A stretch of DNA of 64,000 nucleotides from Janibacter sp. Soil728 (lineage in GTDB: Bacteria > Actinomycetota > Actinomycetes > Actinomycetales > Dermatophilaceae). This document shows, in pieces, positions 51,801 through 64,000 of the stretch (the first letter of the stretch is position 1; the number at the start of each line of letters is the position of its first letter). The notes below the pieces were generated by a model. The model was not told the DNA's origin, made no database searches, and saw only the letters and a program-made list of their open reading frames with translations. The stretch spans positions 124,001 to 188,000 of the forward strand of contig NZ_LMRZ01000005.1 in assembly GCF_001428305.1 (NCBI RefSeq), in the 5' to 3' direction. Both the position numbers and the translations under genes were made by a program.

Positions 51801-52511
51801 GTGAGCACTGTGAGCCCCGCGCCGAAGTCGCGCGATCTGCCGGCAGCCGTCCTGTGGGACATGGACGGCACCCTCGTCGACACGGAGCCCTACTGGATGC
51901 GTGCCGAGCACGAGCTCGTCGAGGAGTTCGGGGGGACTTGGACCCACGACCTGGCCATCCAGCTCGTCGGCAACCCGTTGCTCGTCTCGGCACAGTTCAT
52001 CCTCGATCACTCACCGGTCGACCTCACTCCTGAGGAGGTCGTCCACCGGCTCCAGTCGCGGGTCATCGAGCAGATCGCCGACGAGGTGCCGTGGCGACCC
52101 GGGGCCCGCGAGCTGCTGGCCGCCTGCCGCGAGGCGGACATCCCCTCGGCGCTGGTGACGATGTCGTGGACGGACCTGGCGCAGGCCGTCGTCGACGCGA
52201 CCGACCCCGGCTCCTTCGGTCTCGTGGTCTCGGGTGACCTCGTCACCCACGGCAAGCCGCACCCTGAGCCGTACCTGACGGCTGCTGCCCAGCTGGGCGT
52301 CGAGCCCGCCGCCTGCGTCGCCATCGAGGACTCGCCGACGGGTGTCCGCTCGGCCGTCGCCGCAGGCGTGCCGACCCTGGCCGTCCCGCACGTCGTCGAG
52401 GTCCCGGCCATCGACGGCGCGGTGCCGCTGACCACGCTGGTGGGGGTCACCCCCTTCGACCTCGTCCCACTCGCCACCGGCGCGCACGAACCCACGTCTG
52501 CATTGCCCTAG
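51801..52511 (+). CDS. HAD-family phosphatase
   Basis: A 236-residue HAD hydrolase of the phosphoglycolate/sugar-phosphatase type. Motif I is in LWDMDGTLVDTEPYW (about 19-33), motif II is the MSW region, the motif III lysine is in THGKPHPEPYL and motif IV is in AIEDSPTGVRSA. A small helical cap lies between motifs I and II. Substrate unknown. The C-terminus HEPTSALP and the TAG stop come from palindrome copy 3a, so the present C-terminus was probably set by insertion or evolution of that element (inference). Confidence 0.86.
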   Translation: MSTVSPAPKSRDLPAAVLWDMDGTLVDTEPYWMRAEHELVEEFGGTWTHDLAIQLVGNPLLVSAQFILDHSPVDLTPEEVVHRLQSRVIEQIADEVPWRPGARELLAACREADIPSALVTMSWTDLAQAVVDATDPGSFGLVVSGDLVTHGKPHPEPYLTAAAQLGVEPAACVAIEDSPTGVRSAVAAGVPTLAVPHVVEVPAIDGAVPLTTLVGVTPFDLVPLATGAHEPTSALP

Positions 52512-52524
52512 GGCAATGCAGACG
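52495..52524. repeat. ALP-stop palindrome, copy 3a
   Basis: A perfect 30-bp palindrome: the 24-bp core plus CGT...ACG flanks. It contains the HAD gene stop (TAG at 52509-52511) at its centre. The following spacer begins ACGAACGG, the same eight bases that follow copy 2a. Confidence 0.88.
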
Positions 52525-52544
52525 AACGGTACGTGGGAGGGCCG

Positions 52545-52566
52545 TGCATTGCCCTAGGGCAATGCA
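52545..52566. repeat. ALP-stop palindrome, copy 3b
   Basis: A perfect 22-bp palindrome (half-site TGCATTGCCCT), centre 46 bp from copy 3a. It contains the stop codon of the RecB-type nuclease gene on the minus strand. Confidence 0.88.
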
Positions 52567-53407
52567 GAGGAAGGGGGAGTGCCGGCTTCGGCGGTCACCC
52601 GGGCCTCGGGGGTGATGATCTCGATCGTCTCGGGCAGCTCCGGGGGAGTCCCGCCGAAGGCGGGGCAGAGCGCCTTGAAGTCGCACCACCCGCACAGCTT
52701 CGTCGGGTTGGGACGGAAGTCGCGTGCCGCCACCGCCTGCTCGATCGCTGCCCACACCGCGCGGACATTGCGCTCCAGCGCCAGCAGGTCGGCCTCGTCA
52801 GGGACATAGCGGATGACCGTTCCGTCCTTGAGGTAGACCAGCTGCAGCAGATCCGGGACCCGGCCGGTGCGGCGCCAGATGACGAGGCCGTAGAACTTCA
52901 TCTGGAAGAGCGCCTTGCCCTCGAAGCCGGCAGCCGGCGTGCGCCCCGTCTTGTAGTCGACGACGCGCACCTCCCCGGTGGGGGCGACGTCCAGCCGGTC
53001 GATGATGCCGCGCAGGACCAGCCCGTCGACCTCGGTCTCTACCTTGACCTCACGTTGAGAGGGCTCGAGTCTCGACGGATCCTCGAGGGTGAACCATCGG
53101 TCGACGAGCTTCTCGGCAGCGGCAAACCACGACTCCTCGCTGAGCGAGGCATCGTCGGCCAGCATCTCCGCCAGCTCGGGCCGCTCGGCGACCAGTGCGG
53201 CCCACTGACCCGGCACGAGTGCCCGCGCTGCCTCGGGCGTGCGCTCGGCCGCGGGCAGCTCGAAGATCTCCTCGAGCACGGCGTGCACGAGCGTCCCGCG
53301 AGCTGCCGCCGGTGACGGTGCCTCCTCGAGGCGGTCGATCGTGCGGAAGCGAAACTTCAGCGGGCACTGCTTGAAGTCAGCAGCCCGTGAGGGGGAGAGC
53401 GCGGCCC

Positions 53408-53411
<4 letters not shown>
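52554..53411 (-). CDS. RecB-family exonuclease (Cas4-like PD-(D/E)XK nuclease)
   Basis: A 285-residue nuclease. An N-terminal [16 protein letters not shown] contains the first Fe-S cysteine. [16 protein letters not shown] follows, and the catalytic Asp and Lys are in [10 protein letters not shown] (about 150). The C-terminal [13 protein letters not shown] supplies three more cysteines, so a [4Fe-4S] cluster is likely. This is the stand-alone RecB/AddB-C-like family seen in actinobacteria near metH and proteasome genes. GTG 53411 overlaps the metH stop (GTGA). The C-terminus PPSSALP and TAG derive from palindrome copy 3b. Confidence 0.87.
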
Positions 53412-57130
<3,719 letters not shown>

Positions 57131-57205
57131 CGTGAAGATCCTGTCGAAGGGGGCGGAGTGCGCCTTCATTATCCCCACCAAGGTCTCTCGCCTAAGGTCA
57201 GGTCC

Positions 57206-59349
<2,144 letters not shown>

Positions 59350-59408
59350 GCAGACGCGAGAGACTTGCAGGGAGCGCCGTCACCACGGCGGGAAGGGAGC
59401 ACACGTCC

Positions 59409-61070
59409 ATGACCACCGACCCCACCCCCCAGGACGTGCGGGCACTGCAGGACAAGCTGACGCACCAGCAGTCGCAGATGTCGACCGTGGCCTCCCAGAA
59501 CGAGCGCCTCGTGCGCACGCTCAAGGACGCCCGGCAGCAGATCGTCTCCCTTCGTGAGGAGATCGAGCGTCTGGCCCAGCCCCCTTCGTCGTATGCGGTG
59601 ATCGTCGACGTCCACGAGAGCGACAACACGGTCGACGTGCTCTCCGGCGGACGCAAGATGCACGTGGCCGTCTCCCCGGCAGTCGAGCCGGGCGAGCTCG
59701 GCGTCGGTCGCGAGGTGCGACTCAACGAGGCGATGAATGTTGTCTCCGTCCACGCCGAGGACGTCGCCGGCGAGGTCGTGGTCGTCAAGGAGGTCCTCGA
59801 CGAGGACCGCCTGCTCGTGATCATGCGCCAGGACGAGGAGCGGGTCGTGCGCCGCGGCAGCCGCGTCACCGGCAAGCAGGTCCGTGTCGGCGATGCCGTG
59901 CTCGTCGACCAGCGCAGCAACATCGCGGTCGAGCGGATCCCTCGGGCAGAGGTCGCCGACCTCGTCCTCGAGGAGGTCCCTGACCTCGACTACGACGACA
60001 TCGGTGGGCTCAGCGCGCAGATCGAGGCGATCCGCGACAGTGTCGAGCTGCCCTACCTGCACGCAGACCTCTACGAGCGTCACCAGCTCAAGGCGCCGAA
60101 GGGGGTCCTGCTCTACGGTCCTCCCGGCAACGGCAAGACGATGATCGCCAAGGCCGTCGCGGCATCGCTGGCGCGCAAGGTCGCCGAGCGCACGGGACAG
60201 GAGAGCGCGACGGCGTACTTCCTCAACATCAAGGGCCCGGAGCTGCTCAACAAGTACGTCGGCGAGACCGAGCGGCACATCCGGCTGATCTTCCACCGTG
60301 CCCGCGAGAAGTCGAGCGACGGCACCCCCGTGGTCGTCTTCTTCGACGAGATGGACAGCCTCTTCCGCACCCGTGGGTCCGGCGTCTCGTCCGACGTCGA
60401 GACGACGATCGTGCCGCAGCTGCTCGCCGAGATCGACGGCGTCGAGGGCCTGGACAATGTCATCGTCATCGGCGCGACCAATCGCGAGGACATGATCGAC
60501 CCCGCGATCCTGCGCCCCGGCCGGCTCGACGTGAAGATCAAGATCGAGCGGCCGGACGCCGAGGGTGCGCGCGACATCTTCAGCAAGTACCTCACCGCCG
60601 ACCTGCCGCTGCACCCCGAGGACCTCGAGGAGCACGACGGCGATCGTCAGGCCACGGTCCAGGGCATGATCGACGCCGCGGTGGAGCACATGTACGCGGA
60701 GTCGGATGCCAACCAGTTCCTCGAGGTCACCTACCAGGGTGGCGACAAGGAGGTCCTGTACTTCAAGGACTTCAACTCCGGCGCGATGATCCAGAACATC
60801 GTCGACCGCTCCAAGAAGGCTGCGATCAAGGACTTCCTCACCACGGGCATCGAAGGTGTCCGCGTCGGCCACGTCCTCGACGCGTGCATCGCGGAGTTCA
60901 AGGAGAACGAGGACCTGCCCAACACGACCAACCCCGACGACTGGGCGAGGATCTCGGGCAAGAAGGGCGAGCGGATCGTCTACATCCGCACGCTCATCGG
61001 CGGCAAGACCGGGGGCACCGAGCCCGGCCGCTCGATCGACACCGGATCACGGACCGGCCAGTACCTCTAG
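59409..61070 (+). CDS. arc: Proteasome-associated AAA ATPase (ARC/Mpa)
   Basis: A 553-residue hexameric ATPase that captures pupylated proteins and feeds them to the 20S proteasome. It has an N-terminal coiled coil (about 12-55), then two OB domains (about 60-190). The AAA module has Walker A GPPGNGKT (237-244) and Walker [12 protein letters not shown]. The C-terminus TGQYL carries the Gln-Tyr-Leu tail that docks into the proteasome alpha ring. Its stop TAG shares CTAG with the convergent DUF3054 stop. The start has a GGAGC site upstream. Confidence 0.95.
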   Translation: MTTDPTPQDVRALQDKLTHQQSQMSTVASQNERLVRTLKDARQQIVSLREEIERLAQPPSSYAVIVDVHESDNTVDVLSGGRKMHVAVSPAVEPGELGVGREVRLNEAMNVVSVHAEDVAGEVVVVKEVLDEDRLLVIMRQDEERVVRRGSRVTGKQVRVGDAVLVDQRSNIAVERIPRAEVADLVLEEVPDLDYDDIGGLSAQIEAIRDSVELPYLHADLYERHQLKAPKGVLLYGPPGNGKTMIAKAVAASLARKVAERTGQESATAYFLNIKGPELLNKYVGETERHIRLIFHRAREKSSDGTPVVVFFDEMDSLFRTRGSGVSSDVETTIVPQLLAEIDGVEGLDNVIVIGATNREDMIDPAILRPGRLDVKIKIERPDAEGARDIFSKYLTADLPLHPEDLEEHDGDRQATVQGMIDAAVEHMYAESDANQFLEVTYQGGDKEVLYFKDFNSGAMIQNIVDRSKKAAIKDFLTTGIEGVRVGHVLDACIAEFKENEDLPNTTNPDDWARISGKKGERIVYIRTLIGGKTGGTEPGRSIDTGSRTGQYL

Positions 61071-61666
61071 GACTCGTCCTCGGGGGTGCGCGGCTGCCGG
61101 ACACCCAGCTCGCCGGCGATCCTCTCCCGGTCTGCGGGCGGCACCACGCCCCGTCCGGGGGCGGCCTCGCGAGGTCCGGTGAGCTCCTCCAGCCCCAAGG
61201 GGTCACCCACCTCGGTGTGCTCCATCGGTGGGTGCACACGTCCGCGTCCGGTCCCGTTCGGGCGGGCCGGCTCCGGACGACGACGGTCGACGGCCCACAC
61301 CAGGAGCCGCCACCCGACGAGCGTCGCGCCGAGGAAGATCGTCGCGACGATGACGAAGGGGAGCGCCGTCCCCTGGCCGACCATGTCGCGCAGCGCCATC
61401 CCGCCGAAGACCGTGGCGATCCACACGGTCACCCCGTGCCACAGCCGCGTCGGCCAGGCGCGGCTCGACAAGGCGACGACGGTCCACCCGATGGCCAGGC
61501 CGGCCATGAAGGGCCAGGCCGTGTCCCACCAGCCGGCGGGGTCCAGCGGCTCCGCGTGGGTGCGTCGCCCGATGAGGGTGAAGACGGCCACGACGAGCAC
61601 GTCGAGACCTGCGGCCAGGGCCGTGCGCCGGCCCGGCGAGCCCAGGCGCTCGTCCCGCTCACGCAC
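61067..61666 (-). CDS. DUF3054 membrane protein
   Basis: A 199-residue protein with four hydrophobic helices between about residues 15 and 122. [19 protein letters not shown] and [20 protein letters not shown] (each part of one helix) match DUF3054, an actinobacterial and archaeal membrane family of unknown role. The soluble C-terminal 75 residues are proline- and glycine-rich. GTG 61666 overlaps the upstream hydrolase stop. Its TAG stop overlaps that of the proteasome ATPase by 4 bp. Confidence 0.78.
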   Translation of the reverse strand: MRERDERLGSPGRRTALAAGLDVLVVAVFTLIGRRTHAEPLDPAGWWDTAWPFMAGLAIGWTVVALSSRAWPTRLWHGVTVWIATVFGGMALRDMVGQGTALPFVIVATIFLGATLVGWRLLVWAVDRRRPEPARPNGTGRGRVHPPMEHTEVGDPLGLEELTGPREAAPGRGVVPPADRERIAGELGVRQPRTPEDES

Positions 61667-62663
61667 CGGGGGTGCTCCCGAGCAGGTGTCGACGGATCTC
61701 GGTGACGAGCTCGTGGCGGCTCTGGGCACCGGAGCGCGCCACCCCGGGGAAGCTGGCGAACCCGTGCGGCAGCCCGACGTAGTTGGTGGCACGCACCTCG
61801 ACGCCCGCTGCCCGCAGCACCTCGGCGTAGCGCAGCCCGTCGTCGCGGATCGGGTCGAGGTCGGCGGTCTGGACGAGGGCCGGGGCCACGCCGGTGGCGT
61901 CGCCGAAGAGCGGGGAGACGATCGGGTCGTCGGCCCGGACCGCGTCCGGCTGCTCGCCGAGGTAGTGGGCGCGGAAGGCGAGGACCTTCGCCTTGGAGAG
62001 GATCGCGCCCTCGGCGTGCTCGTCGATCGAGGGCGAGGCCAGCGTGAGGTCGGTCGCGGGGTAGATCAGCGCCTGGTGGCGGATGACCGGCTCGCCGTCG
62101 ACCGTTCGCAGGTCCCGCAGCTGTTGCGCGACGACCGCCGACAGGTTGCCACCGGCCGAGTCGCCGCAGAGCGCGATCCGGGTGGCGTCGGCGCCGCGCT
62201 GAGGCTCCTCGTGCAGCCACCGGGTCACGTCGACGGCGTCGTGGGCCGCGACGGGCGCCCGGTGCTCCGGTGCCATCCGGTAGTCCACGCTCACGACGAG
62301 TGCGTCGAGCTCGGCCGCCAGGTGGGTGCACAGCGGGTCGTACATCGGGGTGTTGCCCTGCACCCACCCACCGCCGTGGAGGTAGACGACGACCGGACGT
62401 CCCGCCCTTCGCGTCACCGGTGTGTACCAGCGAAGGGGGATGCTCGCCCCATCACGTGCCGGCGCGCTCCCTTCGTCGATCGTCACCCGCGGCGAGACGC
62501 GGCCGGTGATCCAGGAGAAGGGGGGCGAGGTCGGGAAGACCTTGGCCCGCGCCTCGAGGATGTCCTCGTGCGTCGCGTCGAGGATCGACCCACGACCGCC
62601 GTTGTCGAGGTAGGTGGTGAGCACGCCGAGGAGCGGCGACAGACCGGGGTAGGGGCGCTTCAT
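61659..62663 (-). CDS. HSL-family alpha/beta hydrolase, copy A
   Basis: A 334-residue esterase/lipase of the hormone-sensitive-lipase family. The oxyanion motif is in VYLHGGGWVQGN (about 93-104), the nucleophile in LCGDSAGGNLSAV (Ser about 168), the acid in QTADLDPIRDDG and the His in VGLPHGFASFPG. The N-terminal 60 residues form a helical cap. It is translationally coupled to its neighbour (ATGA overlap), with which it shares the whole fold, so the pair arose by tandem gene duplication (inference). Substrate unknown. Confidence 0.88.
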   Translation of the reverse strand: MKRPYPGLSPLLGVLTTYLDNGGRGSILDATHEDILEARAKVFPTSPPFSWITGRVSPRVTIDEGSAPARDGASIPLRWYTPVTRRAGRPVVVYLHGGGWVQGNTPMYDPLCTHLAAELDALVVSVDYRMAPEHRAPVAAHDAVDVTRWLHEEPQRGADATRIALCGDSAGGNLSAVVAQQLRDLRTVDGEPVIRHQALIYPATDLTLASPSIDEHAEGAILSKAKVLAFRAHYLGEQPDAVRADDPIVSPLFGDATGVAPALVQTADLDPIRDDGLRYAEVLRAAGVEVRATNYVGLPHGFASFPGVARSGAQSRHELVTEIRRHLLGSTPGA

Positions 62664-63631
62664 CAGGACTCCTGGTGCAGGTGGTGGGTGACTTCGGCGA
62701 CGAGCTCGTCGAGTGCCGCGTGGGCGGCCGGGGCGAACCCCGGGAAGGAGATGAAGCCGTGCGGCGCGCCGCGATAGGTCGTCGCGCGCACCTCGACGCC
62801 GGCGTCCTGCAGGGCCGCGGCATAGGCCAACCCGTCAGGACGAAGGGGGTCGTGCTCGGCGGTCTGGACGAGCGCCGGTGGGAGACCGGCGAGCTCGCCG
62901 AGGGCAGGGGAGAGGAGCGGGTCGCGGTCGTCGCCCTCGTCGCCGAGGTAGAGGCTGCGGAAGGAACGCATCATGTCCGGCGTCAGCAGGACGAAACGTC
63001 GGTCGGCCTCCTGGAGCGCCTCGACCTCGCGCTCGGTGAGGTCGGGCGCCGGGTAGATCAGGGCCTGGTGTCGCAGTCCGGCGAAACCGGCGTCGCGCAG
63101 CTGCTGGGCCACCGCGGCTGCCAGGTTGCCGCCAGCCGAGTCACCGGTGACCCCGACGGAGTCGGCGCGGGCGCCCAGCTCGGTGGCGTGCTCGATGGCC
63201 CAGTGGGTCGCGTCGAGGCAGTCGTTGACGGCCAGGGGAGCACGGTGCTCGGGGGCCATCCGGTAGGCGACGGTGACGACGACGACCTGCGCCCGTGCCG
63301 CGACCGCTGTGCACCACGGGTCGTAGATGCCGATGTTGCCGATGACGAAGCCGCCACCGTGGAAGTGCACGAGCAGCGGTATGGGGCCGCTCGCGCCCTC
63401 CGGCCGGTGCACCCGGACCTTGAGCTCGTACCCGTCGCGCGCGGTGATCCGTCGTGAGGTCGACGTGACACCAGGGGTGGGCGTGCCCAGGACCCACGTG
63501 TACGGCCGTCGCATCGGCATGTTGCCGCGCATCCGGGACAGCTCAGCGGGCGTCATCTCCTCCGCGATTGCCGCCGACCGGGTGAGTCGGTCGAGCAGGC
63601 GCGTGCGCCATGGCATCCAAGGTCTCGTCAC
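62663..63631 (-). CDS. HSL-family alpha/beta hydrolase, copy B
   Basis: A 322-residue paralogue of the downstream hydrolase. The oxyanion motif is in VHFHGGGFVIGN (about 86-97), the nucleophile in VTGDSAGGNLAAAV, the acid in QTAEHDPLRPDG and the His in RGAPHGFISFPG. GTG 63631 is used; ATG 63616 (MPWRTRL) is an equally good start. Both hydrolases share PALVQTA and YRMAPEHRAP. It is divergent from dop with about 100 bp between them. Confidence 0.87.
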   Translation of the reverse strand: MTRPWMPWRTRLLDRLTRSAAIAEEMTPAELSRMRGNMPMRRPYTWVLGTPTPGVTSTSRRITARDGYELKVRVHRPEGASGPIPLLVHFHGGGFVIGNIGIYDPWCTAVAARAQVVVVTVAYRMAPEHRAPLAVNDCLDATHWAIEHATELGARADSVGVTGDSAGGNLAAAVAQQLRDAGFAGLRHQALIYPAPDLTEREVEALQEADRRFVLLTPDMMRSFRSLYLGDEGDDRDPLLSPALGELAGLPPALVQTAEHDPLRPDGLAYAAALQDAGVEVRATTYRGAPHGFISFPGFAPAAHAALDELVAEVTHHLHQES

Positions 63632-63730
63632 GGCCCCATTCCAGCATGTCGCACCCACCTCCGGGTGGAGGTGTACGCGCCGATGAATGGCCCGCGCGTC
63701 CCCCTCCACCGCGCGACCTAGGCTGAGGGC

Positions 63731-64000
63731 ATGAGCGTGCGTCGGGTCATGGGCATCGAGACGGAGTACGGGATCGCGGTGCCGGGGCAGCCCTGGGCCA
63801 ACCCGATGGCGGCGTCGGGGGAGGTCGTGACGGCCTACGCCCGCGCGCACGGGCTGCGGGCGGGCCACGGCGCCTGGGACTACAGCGACGAGCACCCGCT
63901 GGTCGACGCGCGAGGGTTCGAGATGCCGCGGGCGCGGGCCCACATCTCCCAGCTGACCGATGCCGAGGACCCGTCCTTGGCCAATGTCGTCCTCGCCAAC
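63731..64000 (+). CDS. dop: Pup deamidase/depupylase Dop, 5' part
   Basis: The first 90 codons of Dop, cut by the window end. VRRVMGIETEYGIAVPG is the ATP-binding glutamate motif of the Dop/PafA (carboxylate-amine ligase-like) family. ANPMAASGEVVTAYA, DYSDEHPLVDARGFE and SLANVVLAN match Dop rather than PafA. Dop converts the C-terminal Gln of Pup to Glu and also removes Pup from proteins. In related genomes pup and the proteasome genes usually follow. Confidence 0.92.
   Translation, partial: MSVRRVMGIETEYGIAVPGQPWANPMAASGEVVTAYARAHGLRAGHGAWDYSDEHPLVDARGFEMPRARAHISQLTDAEDPSLANVVLAN

Noticed and set aside
57131-57205. Cobalamin riboswitch before metH
   Set aside because: The upstream gap to the divergent gene is too short (about 75 bp) and no B12-box-like sequence is visible.

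Overview
The window is very GC-rich and densely coded, with many GTG starts and many stop/start overlaps between genes. It encodes actinobacterial hallmarks: mycothiol ligase MshC, the Pup-proteasome ATPase and the start of Dop, TrmI of the proteasome-linked type, DUF3090, an SCO1664-type protein, an MSMEG_4193-type phosphatase and a SigF/SigB-like sigma factor. Gene content suggests Micrococcales, possibly the Intrasporangiaceae/Janibacter neighbourhood; the family-level placement is inference only.

Layout. 0-5 kb: a fragment of an ATP-dependent DNA ligase, a hydrolase, a RibD-type reductase, PPK2 and an AidB-like acyl-CoA dehydrogenase. 5.1-5.8 kb: a tRNA array (Gly-Val, then Gly-Cys-Val). 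5.8-14.5 kb: a succinate-semialdehyde-type dehydrogenase, then a plus-strand run of an ATP-grasp enzyme, a CocE-type hydrolase, an FAD/Rieske oxidoreductase and a large catalase. 14.5-19.4 kb: a FUSC transporter, a flavodoxin-like protein, a GAF-ANTAR regulator, a PRC-barrel-like protein, a sigma factor and an XRE regulator. 19.6-22.6 kb: pabB-pabC, a PGPGW-type membrane protein, a 36-bp tandem repeat and tRNA-Val(CAC). 22.5-24.2 kb: a DUF222/HNH (13E12-type) gene broken by two separate tandem duplications. 24.3-29.4 kb: a methyltransferase, a cysteine desulfurase, PhzF, a small membrane protein and an ABC-F ATPase. 29.4-37.4 kb: a minus-strand catabolic operon (cyclase, acyl-CoA ligase, APH-type kinase, ACAD11-like dehydrogenase with an apparent frameshift, and an acyl-CoA oxidase-like protein) opposite an XRE-TetR fusion regulator. 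37.5-41.8 kb: TetR facing a thiolase / HMwFabG / MaoC operon across a 35-bp inverted repeat. 41.9-47.5 kb: mixed housekeeping genes. 47.6-53.4 kb: the conserved MSMEG_4193-DUF3090-SCO1664-mshC cluster, then PAC2, HAD and RecB-type genes. 53.4-64 kb: metH, an M50 protease, trmI, the proteasome ATPase, DUF3054, two HSL-type hydrolases and the 5' end of dop.

The most unusual element is a perfect palindrome (half-site CTGCATTGCCCT followed by its reverse complement). It occurs five times, always and only between convergent genes (3.3, 37.4 and 52.5 kb). At three of the six flanking gene ends the palindrome supplies the stop codon, so an AidB-like enzyme, a HAD phosphatase and a RecB-type nuclease all end in ALP-stop. 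It looks like a mobile or amplified bidirectional terminator module. The other main leads are a split ACAD11-like hydroxyacyl-CoA operon, the doubly duplicated DUF222 gene, and strong enrichment of the octamer CGAAGGGG.
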